DNA of 64,000 bases from positions 1,860,001 to 1,924,000 of the forward strand of contig JAGMUV010000004.1 in the NCBI GenBank assembly GCA_020744425.1, given 5' to 3'. Position numbers and translations under genes: made by a program. Origin of the DNA: Dactylonectria macrodidyma (taxonomy: Eukaryota > Ascomycota > Sordariomycetes > Hypocreales > Nectriaceae). The first letter of the stretch is position 1. Each line of letters opens with the position of its first letter. Shown one piece after another: positions 1 to 11,372 of the stretch. Under the pieces are notes generated by a model. It was not told the origin of the DNA. It searched no databases and saw only the letters and a list, made by a program, of their open reading frames with translations.

Positions 1-2256
1 CGTGATGCACTTGAAGGCCGGATACTCGGACGCCGGAGTATTAGGGTCGGCGCCGTTGGCCAGCAGCAGCTGGAAGATGTCGTTGCGGTTGTCGCGGATC
101 GATGTGCACAAAGGTGTGTAGACACCGTCCTTCTTAGCGTTAGGGTCGACGCCGTGCTTGAGCAGCACGCGGACCGACTCGAGGTTGTTAACGGAGGTTG
201 CGAGCTCCATGATGCCGGGACACTTCTTGTAATCGGCGCCGTGGGCGAGCAGAATCTGCAAGCAGGGAGTCTGATATGTCGCCGGCCACAGCATGTGCTT
301 GGGGCCGGGGAGGTTAGGGTTGGCGCCGTGGTCCAACAAGCTGTTGACGATGTCGACGCGAGAGTTCTGGATGGCCTCGAACAAGGCCGTCTTGCCCTCG
401 CGGCTCTTGTTGTTGGGGTCGGAGCCGTAGTCGAGTAACAGGTCGACGAGCTTCTTGGGCGTCTTCTTGCTAGTGGCGGCGATGACGAGCGTGTCACCCG
501 AGGCCGTGAGCTGATCTGGGTTGCCGCCGTAGATGAGCAGCAGGTGCACCATGTTGAGGTTGTTGCGGATGGCGGCTTCGGAGAGGGGAGACTCCTGGTC
601 GTGGCCGCCGTCGAGGTTCGGATCGGCGCCGTACTTGAGCAGCGGGACAGCCGAGGCGAGAGATCCCCGCTCGACGGCCGTGAGCAGCGGGCCGGAGCCG
701 TTGCGGTCCACGACGTTAGGGTCGGCGCCGAAGAGCAGCAGCAGCCTGACGCTCTCGGCATCTCCGTTCAGGACGGCCTCCTTGAGGGCCAGCTGGTCGG
801 ACCCGGTGTTGGGGTTGACGCCGCGGTCCAGCAGCTGCTCGACGAGCTTGTGATTCTTGCCGCGGACGGCCGACAGCAGCGCGCTCCTGAGGTTGACGGC
901 GTCGCCGCCGGCCGCGCTCCGGGGATTCCATCGAGGCATGGCGGCCGGGTCGGCCTTGAGCCGGACCACCTTGGTGTTGTTGTTGAGCTCCAGCCCGGCG
1001 AGCTCTTCTAGGCTGGCCTCGGCGCTCTCCGACATGCCCGAGTGCGAGTGCGTCTCGTGCGCCTCGTCGAAGGTGCTCATGCGGTCGAACGTCGCCGTCG
1101 TCCCTGAGTGATACCGCTCGTTGGAGCTGACCGAGCTGGCCGTGTGGCCGTTGCCGCTGTACTGGCGGATGTGGTCGGCACTGGGGCTGACGATGTTCTC
1201 ATTATGCATAGATGAAGACCGCTCAGTCCAAGGAAGAGGAGGCAGAGGAGGCTGAGAATGTTGAGACGGGGCAGTATTGCCTTCAACGCCGCGATGCTGC
1301 GACGACGAAGACGGCCGGTAGTGAGAGGCCGGTCCGTCGGATGTCTTGCTCCGGGAGATGCCGGCGCGGTGGTCCATCCGGTCCAGCGCGGCGGCCAAGC
1401 CGGTATACCCAATGCCCATCTCCCTCTCAATCTTCTCATTGCCAATGCTCCACTGGAACATGAGGGCGCTCATGCGCAGGCTCTCGCGGGTCTTGCCCAG
1501 GGCGCCAATCATGCGGTCGATGTCGTGGTCGCCAAAGATCTTGCCCCAGCCGCGGCGCATGCGGCCCATGGCGCCCTTGCGCTCGTTCTCGAGGAACTTG
1601 CCGAGCATCTGTTCCAGCAGCTGGAAGTCGGCCTGCGTCACCCGGAACTTCTTGCTGAGCTCCGAGATGACGTCGCTGGGGAAGGCCTGGCCGGTGCGGA
1701 TGCACTCGCCCAGGCCGGCCTCGATGGAGAAGAGGATCTCACAGGTGTCGAGGAAGTCGTGGGCCAGCGTGTCGAGCCCGTTCGGCTGCTTGGTGACGGT
1801 GCTGAGGTACTCGAGCATGCGGATCGACACGCGGTCTCCCACCGAGGTGGTCTTGTGGCAGAGCTCCAGACACTGCGTCTGGGCCTTGGTTGAGGACGTC
1901 ATGATGGCGGCGCTCCGCTTGGTGGTGAGCTGCCGGGAGACGACTTGAGGAGGAGGGCCGGCCTGGTGTTGGTGATACGGCTGACGGCGGATGCTCCGAG
2001 GAGGAGAAACGCTGCCGGGAGGAGACAGGCTGTGCGGAGGAGAGAGGTTGTGAGGAGCAGACGGGAACTGGTGGGCGTGGGTGGGAGTAATGGGGGTGAT
2101 GGGGATGGTGGGTGTGCCGGGCTGCGAGTTGATCAGTCCGAGGGACTCTTTGGACACCAGGGACAAGGACTCTCGCGGGCCGAGGGAGAGGGCTTCAATG
2201 AAGGAGTATTCCTTGTCTACTCGATCTGTGCCCACTGTTAAGTGCTGCCTGTTCAT
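1..2256 (-). CDS. Ankyrin-repeat protein with fungal helical N-terminal domain (C-terminus cut by window edge)
   Basis: The minus-strand frame from ATG at 2256 is open for all 752 codons to the window edge, so the C-terminus is missing and no intron is needed. The first ~118 residues are Ser/Pro/His-rich with SPP repeats. Residues ~120-290 are predicted helical (motifs CLELCHKT, KTRESLRMSALMFQW, MGIGYTGLAAALD) and resemble the helical N-terminal regions of fungal ankyrin/STAND-type proteins. A low-complexity linker follows, then about nine ankyrin repeats with LLxxGADPN-type ends (GVNPNTG, GADPNVVD, GADPNLDG, GANPNLPG, GVDPNAKK, GADPNTP). Ankyrin repeats mediate protein binding; the partner cannot be read from sequence. 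The ATG at 1902 is an alternative start that would drop the SPP-rich segment. The opposite strand also carries long open frames, which I read as an effect of GC-rich codon usage. Confidence 0.88.
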   Translation of the reverse strand, partial: MNRQHLTVGTDRVDKEYSFIEALSLGPRESLSLVSKESLGLINSQPGTPTIPITPITPTHAHQFPSAPHNLSPPHSLSPPGSVSPPRSIRRQPYHQHQAGPPPQVVSRQLTTKRSAAIMTSSTKAQTQCLELCHKTTSVGDRVSIRMLEYLSTVTKQPNGLDTLAHDFLDTCEILFSIEAGLGECIRTGQAFPSDVISELSKKFRVTQADFQLLEQMLGKFLENERKGAMGRMRRGWGKIFGDHDIDRMIGALGKTRESLRMSALMFQWSIGNEKIEREMGIGYTGLAAALDRMDHRAGISRSKTSDGPASHYRPSSSSQHRGVEGNTAPSQHSQPPLPPLPWTERSSSMHNENIVSPSADHIRQYSGNGHTASSVSSNERYHSGTTATFDRMSTFDEAHETHSHSGMSESAEASLEELAGLELNNNTKVVRLKADPAAMPRWNPRSAAGGDAVNLRSALLSAVRGKNHKLVEQLLDRGVNPNTGSDQLALKEAVLNGDAESVRLLLLFGADPNVVDRNGSGPLLTAVERGSLASAVPLLKYGADPNLDGGHDQESPLSEAAIRNNLNMVHLLLIYGGNPDQLTASGDTLVIAATSKKTPKKLVDLLLDYGSDPNNKSREGKTALFEAIQNSRVDIVNSLLDHGANPNLPGPKHMLWPATYQTPCLQILLAHGADYKKCPGIMELATSVNNLESVRVLLKHGVDPNAKKDGVYTPLCTSIRDNRNDIFQLLLANGADPNTPASEYPAFKCIT

Positions 2257-2485
2257 GCTGAGAGGGCGAGAGTCAGCGTGAGAGAAGCGAGGGGCGGGAG
2301 AGGGGGGACGAGGACTACCTTTCTATTAGAATGGCAGGGCCCACGAACGTAACTCGCGGGAGGCAAGCAGACTTTATGGCGCTCAAAGGGGGCGTCGGTC
2401 CAGGCTGGTGGGATTTTTGCTACGTTGTAGTCTGGAACTGTGTTGTGCTCTCTTGTTTTGCGTGTATGGCATCCCCGGTGGGAGC

Positions 2486-2508
2486 CTCTCTCTCTCTCTC
2501 TCTCTATC
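2486..2508. repeat. CT dinucleotide microsatellite
   Basis: An almost perfect run of CT units (about nine) lies roughly 235 bp upstream of the ankyrin gene ATG. On the coding strand it reads as a GA run. Such tracts are common in fungal promoters and leaders; no function is implied. Confidence 0.8.
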
Positions 2509-3763
2509 TTCCACACCCCCTAGCCCGCTTTCTTGAGACCCTCCCAAGCTCTCTATCAGACGCCCATCCACTTCAACTCAGGGACGGGGTTCCGGTGGCT
2601 TGGTGGATTATGTGCGTGTGATGGGTCATCCCGACCTACGTCGGGGTCTCGTTTTGCTTGGGACTCCGCACATGCATCGTACACGCCTCTTTGCCCATTC
2701 TCCAAGACCACTTAGACCTATGGGTACCTACGGGCGTCTGTCCAACCCGTGCGGTACCTATGGCCCTAGCGTTAGAGAGAGAGAGCTTGGGACAAGTAGA
2801 GGGGTGTGTGTGTCCCTTGCGCTTTGACAGATGGATGTCTTATGGAGAATGGGGGCGTCGTGAAAGAGACGCTACGGATCGACCGGGGGCGCCAGTGTTG
2901 ACAGTAGTGCGATGGCCTAGTGTTCCCAAGCAAGCCAAGATCAGGAACCCACTTGGCTTGGTCCCAAGGATCGCCCTCTGCAGGCCCCGACCTTGGACAT
3001 CCCGTGGTTGCTGCTAGGCTATTCGTAGGTGTGATACCAGTTAGTCCAGTCCGGCTCTAGGGCGCCGCTTTGACGCGGGCGGTGCCCCTGGCATCTCTGG
3101 ACTCTTGGGTGTCCCGTCAAGCCCAAGGTGGCATGCCGGACTAGATTATGGGCATGCGAAACTAATCAAAGAGCAGTACAGCACCACCGCAACCGTAATA
3201 ACGTACCTACCGTGCCGCATTTTCTGGAGCTAGAGCTAGGTCTTTCGTCTCCAACGTATGTGTGCAAGTAACTGGTTATGGCTGACCAGCCGCGAGACCC
3301 CATCAGGCGATGGCACTGTCGTAGAGGGTCACCATGCCACCCCCATCACCATCGCCCATCGCCCATCCCACATGTAGGCAGAGCTTTTTCGAGGTTAACC
3401 TCAACCAGGCGTGAGGTCCGAGCCAGTCCAGTAAGTCAACATCGTGACAAAACCCGGCCGAAGGGTCAATGCTCTGGGTTAGCAGGCTATGCCGATTGGA
3501 GGCCAAGATGCACACAAAAGCACGCAGTAGACGCTACGGATTAGTTCGCTACAGAGTGAAGAGGAGACAAGTAAGCATGGTTGGGTGGTGAGGCCGGTGG
3601 GAAGCTGAAGGGAAGGGGGGGGACGCGAACGGGCACTGGCACGGACATCGGGACGGGCAGAGGGACGAAAATGGACGCGCGATGCAACATGCAAGCCAAA
3701 GCGCGCATCAGAGTCGCGGCTGGTTGGGTGTGTGTGAATACGTGAAAACGTAGTGCGTACTAC

Positions 3764-3796
3764 TGTATGTATGTGTATGTATGTACGTATATACAG
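3764..3796. repeat. GTAT/GTAC tetranucleotide microsatellite
   Basis: Imperfect tandem GTAT units (TATGTATGTGTATGTATGTA) make up about 30 bp of alternating purine-pyrimidine sequence inside the long intergenic region. Confidence 0.75.
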
Positions 3797-6160
3797 TAGT
3801 AGATGCATAGATGGAAATGGTTGGGCAAGATGCAAATGGGTGGATGATGATGGCTGGTGTATGGATCACGGATCCCATCGAAACAGCGGCCGGCACAATG
3901 GGCAAATGCCGATGCAGCCCACCCTCTCCAAATAAAAACGCAATACTGGAGCCACAGCTTGGACAAGCCTCGAGTAACGCCCCCGAACGCGGTTGTGTCG
4001 AGACAAGGGAAAAAGCAGGCAGGGCGAGACATGGCTGAACGAGACCCGGAGTCTCAGTATGGTACGAGAGGCGTTCCCGCAAGCAAAAAAACAGGCGAGA
4101 GAGAGAGCAAGAGAGGAGCCCCGAGAACTGGGGCTGAAGGAAGTGAGCGATGAAATCGACCTGGGGCCCAGATCGACTGACTACCGAATAGCCACCGATT
4201 GACACAAGTCAATAGCACCGATTTGCGATGCAAACGCAAACGCATGGGGGAAGCCGAAGCTCGAAACGAGTCGAGATGCTGGATGCGGACCCACGGCGCC
4301 GACTCGGTTAGCAGCATCGCTCCATGATTTGATCCATCCATCGCCCATCCATCAACCTATGATTTGGTTGATCCATCGCATCGGAAACTTTTCCAGCGAC
4401 TGGTCGCTTTTCCCATCGGCCGCTTGCCACACACCATCGGTCACCCGAGACCCCAATTTACACAGTCGCAGCGCCCGCGGAACAAGGGGAATCCCAGTAG
4501 ATATGGCTTGTTCCAGGGGCAAGGGACCCGGCTGAACCAGATCAACCAAGAAAAAGAGAGTGAGAAAAGTCACAGCTTTGCGAGGGGGGGGGGGTAAGGA
4601 GATGGGAGAGGCCATCGAGGGCCAATGCTTGGGACAGAAAAAGAGACCCATTTATTAGGGTCCCCACTGGGAACCAGCCCATGTTTACCTAGCCCAGATG
4701 CGCACAGCTCTCATCGAGCAAGCCACGGATCATCATGGACCGGCGCCCAATCGCAATCCCTGCCCTTGCCAGGACACAGCGACACTCTGACAGTCAGTGG
4801 GTTGGGACAGCTAGTACGTGCTTGCGTTGTGGGTGGCATTCCTTGGCTCTCTCTTCCCCTCTCCCCGAAAACGGGCTGCGGCGTAAGAAGAGGCCTCGAT
4901 CCTGGGGCAGTCCCAGCTGCCAGGTCCCTCCCCCCTACCTCCCCCGAGAAATAGCTACTGGTTGAACTTGGACTCGCAAGGTCCAGGGGCTGGGGCCTCT
5001 CCCGTCAAACCTGACAAGATGAGTTCCGCCATCATCGCTGACGCCGCCTTGATTGATGATGGGTCCATCTCCCCTCCCTTGACATCTCAACAAGCGAGTG
5101 ACAAGATGAGACGATGGTCGGGGGGTGCAGGAGGGCGAGTACGAAGTCCCTTTTTTTTTTTCTCATCAACCGGGCAAACAGAGGGAGAGCGAGCGAGAGA
5201 GGAGGCGCACCCTTCTGATAAGGTAGCGGGACGATCCTTGGGTTCGTGCTGTTGGTGTGGTGCATCGAGGAGCAGGCTGAACCATCAGTGCGGTACGTCC
5301 CCAACAGCACAACCAACGCCCGGAAAAGTGCTGAAGAAGCTCCGGGACGGCAGGGGCCGATGAAGAAAACAAACTTACCCAACCAATCCGTCCCATCCTT
5401 TTCTCATCCGGCCAACAAGAACAATGTGTTGGAAACTAGCCCGCTGTTCGAGGACACCTCTTCGGAGGGCGGGTGGGCGTCCGGGTTACACATACACTCG
5501 CAGTCACGACTAAGGGAAACACACCAAGTCGCCCAAAACTAGGCACCCAGGCACCAAAAACCTAGGGACTCGCACGAGACTACGATGGGCAAACAACTCG
5601 CCGCCAAAGCAACGTTGGAGATTGAGCCCAAAGCCACCTCTCGTACTCGAGCTAGTTTGCCTTGGACCCCCGCTTCGGCAAACCAACAAATAAAAAAGAA
5701 AAAGAAAAACACGGTCACAATCACGATGGCCAGAACCAGAACCAAACAAAAATTAAAACCGTCGCAATCTCGTTCCGCCTTCGTGTGGAGATGGGGAAGG
5801 GAACCCCAAGATGTTTGCCCGTTCAATCGTGTTTTTCCTTTTTATCCAACGCCTGGCGCGCGCCCAGCTGAGAAGACCGAGAGTGCCAGAACTCCACCGG
5901 CTGAGGCAGCCACTTTGTTGGTCCTGCCGCCCTTCGGTACTGATCCCCCTCTGCCCCCCTCTCACTCACTGTGTGAGATGTTTTGCTTTTTGGCTACGTG
6001 CATCATTCACGCTCGCCACGTGGGAAAGGATGCAGCGGGAAGAGTTACGGGGCCATGCAAGGGGGACGGGGCCCGATGGGTTTTTTGATGCGCTACAGCG
6101 GCGGTCTAGACAGGTCCTTCAGGGGGGTCGACCAAGAAAAAAAACGCCTCACATTGGTGA

Positions 6161-6340
6161 GAGTGGCTTTTGAGTGGCTTCAGTGAGTAAGAGTGGCTCT
6201 TTGGTGAACTGGGCCGGACTGCTTTGTGTTGATGAGTGGCTTTCATTTGCCGGGCTGGGCTGGATGAGTTAGAGTGGCTTCATGAGTTTAGAGTGGCTTT
6301 ACGAGCTTGGAGTGGCTCGATGAGCTTATTAGAGTGGCTT
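6161..6340. repeat. Imperfect 19-bp tandem repeat with core GAGTGGCT
   Basis: The core GAGTGGCT starts at 6161, 6172, 6191, 6234, 6272, 6291, 6310 and 6332. Several spacings are 19 bp or a multiple of it (19, 38, 19, 19), with drift elsewhere (11, 43, 22). The unit in the middle reads roughly GAGTGGCTTTACGAGCTTG. All copies are on one strand and none gives a sustained open frame. It may be a decayed minisatellite. Confidence 0.75.
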
Positions 6341-9255
6341 CTTTTCTCAACAGTAGCCTCGCCCGCCCCCAACAGCCAACCCTCTCCGGAACCAGCATCG
6401 CGTACCCATCTTCCAACGGAGAGTTTTTGGTTTTGCTTTTTACTTTTGATCGCTCTGCTCTCATTCTCGCGCCGGCGGGACGACTAGCGGAAGTGTCACA
6501 CCGGCTAGCTTCCACATTACCAGCCAAACAAGCTTCCCAAGTATCTCGCTGAAATGGGGGTGGGCCCTTGCTCATTGCTTCCACTGTGGCGGAGTGGCCT
6601 CGTTTTTCTTACGCTGGGCCGGGGGAGGAGGATAATCTGATGAGCGGAACGAAAGAGGCTTGATGTAATTAATTTACTCCGCGTGCCGCCTAGCTAATTA
6701 TTGAGGGCACCCGTTTCGGAGTGACTGGTGACATAATGGGGTGATGCAGCTCCAGGGCCCAGACGTGGAAGTACCGCATGCGTCTCGGCAGTGGCGGCAC
6801 GAGCGTGATGTTCGGTTGTAGATATTCTCGTCGCCTGTGTCTGGAAGCGGCACGTGGAGGTTCTTCTGAGGCCGCGGCTTCGGGACGCCAAATTACAAAA
6901 AGAAACGACACGAGGAAGCAATTCAACTTGCTTCTTTTTTTTAATTCCCTGTCTCTCGTCCTGTCCTCTTGTGATGGATCATCTGTCAAGTTGAGAGGAC
7001 CCCCGTTTTTGCACCCATCCCCAAAGGAACCACCAAACCCACCCTCTCAGTGGGAACAAGTACACGCCTTCTACACTTTGGGTGGCTTCAATATTGGCGG
7101 CTCTTGGCTCCAGGATAGATCAAACGAGAACGTGGATGACGTGTCTTTGGGTTTTTCCATCATTCTTTCTTTCCCGTGCCCGTCTGTTTCTTCTTTTCCT
7201 TCTTTTTTTGCTTCGTCTTGTCGAAACAATCACGCCTCTGGGAGAAGTTTATCACCGGTTTTGTCCCAAGCGAACGGCTTTATCCATGTTGGTGACGTGA
7301 TGTGACTTGAGCAGTCACTTTTTCCTCTTTCCCAGCTCATCATATTCCCATCTGTCACACCCCATCCGTCATATGCATCCCTATGCAGGGAGCACCAGCA
7401 CCATCCTGATTTGGATCCCCTTGTGTGCTCTTTGGGAGTTCGTTTGCTGACCTGTTGCTCCGCACACGCTACAACCTGATCTTAGCCCGCCGCCCGCCGT
7501 CCCTCCCTCCCTACCTCCCCCGACCGAACCCACATAAACGTGTAAAAGAAAACTGAGATGTGATCAAACCCACATAAACGTGCTGAGAAAGTTGAGATGT
7601 GACTGCCGAAGATGTTCTCGAGCATCACAAGGAACCACCCGAACACATCGCCACTCATGCACGGTTCCCAGGCTAGGGCTTGTTTCAATCCCCCCGCCCC
7701 CAATGAACGGGAACGAAAACCGAAGTAAAAAAATGATCAATGTTCTCCCCGCGTTGCTTTTGCGGGCGCGTGCCTCAGTGGTGTGCGGCGTCTGACTCCC
7801 CGCCATGCCATGCCATGCATGCATCCTCCCTTCTTTTCCCACCCACCCTTTTTCTTCCCCGCCGCGTGCGTAAAAAAGAAAGGTTTAGAAACACATATCA
7901 TATTCTATAACCAGTCTTTTTTAGTATACTCCATACATCATCTTTGAATCTGTGCGCAGTGCGCCCATCCCTTGGGCCGACCTGTCATCTCTCCCGTGCG
8001 TCATGCCATGCGGCATACAGATGAGACTTGACGGAACAACGGCCAGCCCGCGGTTCTTAGGCCCAGCACCCCGGCCGTTTATTTGTTGGCCCAGCTTTAG
8101 CCGTCCTTGTTTTTTCCAACGTTCTGGAGGCTCGAGTTGGGGTTCTGGACAAAAGGTCCCCACAAGCGCGGGGTGTTGCATGGAAGCGACTCAGGCGAGG
8201 GTGACTCCAGATTTCACCTTGCATCGCATCTGAACGGGTAACCTTGCATCCGAAAGGGCACGGCACATTGCGTCCAAATAGAGCACCTTGCATGAGAAGC
8301 TCAATTGTCAATTGTCACTACACCTGCGCATGCCACTTGTCCAGTCATTTTCGAGCTGTTCGAGGTCATCTATCAGATTCGCCCGCATAGTCGCCTCTCC
8401 CTGATTCTACTCGCCAGACCCCTCATCACGAGAGGAGTTACTCTCAAGCAACTTCGGAGGTGCACCACGATAGTGCCAAAGTCGCGCTCGACTCGACGTC
8501 GCAGCCACCAGAAGCCAAAGCGGCCGAGCCAGTAGCCAAAGACGCAGAGCGCCCAGGGCGTCACCGTGCCGCAGTAAAAGGACAATTGGCGGCTCGAGCT
8601 CTGCAGATGGGGAAAAAAACAGGTTGTTCGGCCGACTTCTCATCACCAAGTCTCGGCTAGCAGAACTAAAGCCCGCAGCGGCTACCAAGACCCGATCGAG
8701 GTCAAAGCGGTCCCGCGGCGCGCGGGCGCAGCAGCAGCCCTGTCTAGAGCAAGAGGCGGAGGCATGCGCATGGTGGTGAAACCGAAGATCAGCGTTGCTG
8801 TCATGGCGGTTAAGGCTGCGTTCGCCAAACACCCCAATGCCTCAAAGAATGGGCTGCAGCGCGCTAGCATCCCTAAACTGCGCCGTCGCCATCACCAGCG
8901 GCTTTATGAGGCCAAGTTGGGGCGAGAGCCACGCGAGTTGAGAGTCTATCAGGGGATTTACGTGTCATGGAAGTAGATACCCTGGGACTAAATACCACCC
9001 TGGGATTACATGCCCATAACTCTGCTTGATCGCCCTTCGACAAACCACCTTAAAGGCCATCAAGTTCAAACACATGGCCGTCGTTAGCAGCGCATCCGAC
9101 CGCTGCTGGTCCAGCGATTCAGAGCCTTCCAAAAGCCCTGTATTGTCGCCCATTTCTGGTGACGTTCCACAATCTCGTGCGCCGATGCATGGTTTGTGTG
9201 ATGACGGAGGTGGCTCGCCGAGACAGCCAGGGTCCCGGATAACAGATGCGAGATA

Positions 9256-9720
9256 CTACCTCGACAGCGTCCGTGACAACGGCAGCAAGATGCCAATACC
9301 TCCAGTGATATCTTCGTAGCTTTGCTCAAAGTGGTGCAAGCAGCAGAAGATCGACAGCCGTAGCGCCAGGAGCCATCGCACAGGTTTCTGGAACGGGAAT
9401 CGTTGGCTTGTAGACAGCCTGGTCCAAGGGGTTGCCGAGACATTTCGCCCTGCCCGCCGGCCACGCTCTGGCCGCTCCTCTGATTCATAGCTGCAGCGTC
9501 TGTGTGTTTTTTTGCGCAACGCGTGCACCCAGGCCTGGTTTCATCGCACTTGAACAGTCTTAGTCCCCAGCACATCTCCAAATTGTCCCAGTTCGTACGT
9601 AATTCTTGAGTAAAATGTTGTGGCCGCAGCGTAACGTGCCTTGACTCTCCTTCGCTTGCAACAGACGCACCCCGTGCGACTCGGTGTGGAACTCGCGCTT
9701 CTTGTGCTCGCGGACGGCTA
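9256..9720 (-). pseudogene. Broken Zn(II)2Cys6 transcription-factor gene (DNA-binding domain relic)
   Basis: On the minus strand the zinc-cluster signature can be followed in pieces. RTGCVCCKRRRVK (first Cys codon at 9669-9667) ends before a putative 91-nt intron (9639-9549) with a GC donor (AAG then GCACGT), an ACTAAG branch-like site and a TTCAAG acceptor. KCDETRPGCTRCAKK follows. Then a run of seven A (plus-strand T at 9507-9513) puts the last Cys (RRCSYE, Cys codon 9495-9493) in another frame. The Cys spacing otherwise matches C-X2-C-X6-C-X6-C-X2-C-X7-C of GAL4-type binuclear clusters. An in-frame TAG at 9720-9718 lies 16 codons before the first Cys with no ATG between. Downstream, the shifted frame stays open to 9256 with no recognisable fungal TF middle domain. 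I read it as a dead regulator gene; a sequencing error in the homopolymer could explain one lesion, but not all of them. Confidence 0.68.
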
Positions 9721-9779
9721 GGGTCCTCTGGCTCGGACACAAGACGAAGGAATTGCGGCTCCATCAGACCAAGCTGCAA

Positions 9780-10525
9780 ACCGGCAACTCGTCCGAGAAC
9801 GTGTGCATTTTGGCATGATAATATTCCGCCTCAGATATACGAGCAAAACAAGATTGAGGACGCGCATCTCACTCCCTGGAAATAACGACCCCATGCCAGT
9901 TCAATGCCCTGCCCTGTCAGATCGGCACCCCCTCACATGACATCTAACGTGGTATCGCTTAACCTGGCCTGCTTCTGGCCCTGGCTCCCTGGCCCCAGCT
10001 CGTTTACTCGGTCTGTGCTAGTGGCTGACTGATGGGTGACCGGTTGAGCATCCCTGCCGTAGATCTCTTTAGGCTCATACCAGATCGAGCAAACGAGACG
10101 GACGGAGATGTCCCGATGCTGACGATGATGATGCTGGTGATGGTGATGAGGAGGAAGAAATTCAAAGAGTTGTTCATGAATTAAAGTACGATATGGCTTT
10201 TCATCAAAGAAAGGCGTATTTTAGCAAGAACAGGACCTTAATTGTCTGCTCTCAATTGAGCCCATTGAAGCCACATGTTCCATTCTCCCGGACCTACCCT
10301 ATACGTCAAGTTGCTTCACCTCAAATGTGACAATTCAGACGAAGATTTCAAAATTGAACATGTACTCATATTGCGCTCTCCTCTACCAATTTAATTATTT
10401 TCTCTGATATCAATTGCTATCTTGCCAAGTCAAGCGCAAGAGAAGCCATCTAGAACTGGGAAGTTCTGTCCAGTGATTTAGCTTTCTAAATTTACCAACA
10501 CGACCCGGGCTAGGTCGACATAACA
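9780..10525. other. Intergenic, no gene seen
   Basis: Roughly 750 bp between the broken zinc-cluster gene and the AT-rich transposon copy. I see no sustained open frame, tRNA or clear repeat. A short GATGATGATG/GGTGATGG triplet-like tract is near 10128-10155. Confidence 0.5.
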
Positions 10526-10527
10526 TA

Positions 10528-10572
10528 CAGTGGGTGTGCAAAAGTTCCGACAATGGAAAAAGTGGGTCTGGA
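10528..10572 (+). repeat. Left terminal inverted repeat of the Tc1/mariner-type element
   Basis: It pairs with 11328-11370. The shared core is GTGTGCAAAAGTTCCGACA. It keeps normal base composition while the interior has become AT-only. Confidence 0.88.
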
Positions 10573-11327
10573 GAGAGAATTTTATTACTACATCTTATAA
10601 TAAATAGAAAAATATATTTAACTTATATAAAAAATACTTTTTAAATATATTTAACTAAAATAATAGCATATTTATTTAAACTTACTTTTATTAATATTTA
10701 TATCTATTATTTATATTTATAAATTTTATTTTAATAAAGGTCTTTTTTTATTTTAATTTTCAAAATCTCTATTATTTTAAGAATTTATAAATAAGTTTAT
10801 TTAATATTAAATATTAAAATTTACTTTTTATATTAGTATTATATAATATATAATTATAATTTTATTTTATAAAAATGTTTTAAAGTTATTTATATTATTT
10901 AAATAATATTTAAAATAATAAATATATTTAAAAATTATTAAAATTTCTTAGTAAAACTAAATTTTTTATAAAAATACTATTATTTTAAAAGGCTTTATAT
11001 AAATCTATAAAATTTTATTATATTTAGAAAAAATACTCTTTATTGACAAAATGAAATTTATTTTTAAAATTAATAATTTAAAAAATTATTTATTTATTAA
11101 TATCTAATTATAGAGGTTAGAAGTTAAGAAACTTTTAGTACTTCTTTATTTAAGTCTACTTATTTTAGAAATTGAAAAATAAATAAGTAGTAAATAAAAA
11201 AGATATTTAAAAATCTTTTAATTATATAATAGTATTAAAATATCTAAAACTATTTAAAAAAGTATTTTATTTTATATATTTATTACTTTTTTCTTACTTT
11301 TTAATTATCGTACTAAAATAATCGCTG

Positions 11328-11370
11328 CAGATCCACTTTTTACAGTTGTCGGAACTTTTGCACACAACTG
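11328..11370 (-). repeat. Right terminal inverted repeat of the Tc1/mariner-type element
   Basis: Reverse complement of the left end with a few mismatches and a one-base length difference near the tip. It ends in ACTG followed by the TA target duplicate. Confidence 0.88.
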
Positions 11371-11372
11371 TA

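Larger units (their letters stand above)
2257..9255. other. Long intergenic region without a convincing gene
   Basis: About 7 kb upstream of the ankyrin gene. Short open frames occur on both strands, but none has a recognisable domain, plausible exon structure or sustained fungal codon usage. The DNA is rich in homopurine/homopyrimidine runs (GAGAGA, CTCTCT, short poly-A and poly-T) and repeated CATCCATC-like words. Part of it may be an extended promoter, a long 5' leader or a noncoding transcript of the ankyrin gene. The supportable sub-features (microsatellites and a 19-bp repeat cluster) are listed separately. Confidence 0.6.
10526..11372. mobile_element. Tc1/mariner-type element copy, short and RIP-degraded
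   Basis: An 843-bp insert (10528-11370) is flanked on both sides by TA (10526-10527 and 11371-11372), the target-site duplication of Tc1/mariner elements. Its ends are inverted repeats of about 43 bp: the left end begins CAGTGGGTGTGCAAAAGTTC and the reverse complement of the right end begins CAGTTGTGTGCAAAAGTTCC, with more matching bases (CCGACA, then AAAAAGTGG-TCTG) inward. The interior, about 10575-11325, is nearly all A and T with no open frame, as expected of a copy hit by repeat-induced point mutation. Full-length fungal Tc1 relatives such as impala are about 1.3 kb, so this copy is probably an internal deletion or a MITE-like derivative. Confidence 0.88.

Noticed and set aside
544..1011. 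Long plus-strand open frames opposite the ankyrin gene (also 1258-1893, 1346-1948)
   Set aside because: They are antisense to a clear ankyrin-repeat frame and contain no domains; GC-rich third positions remove stops on the other strand.
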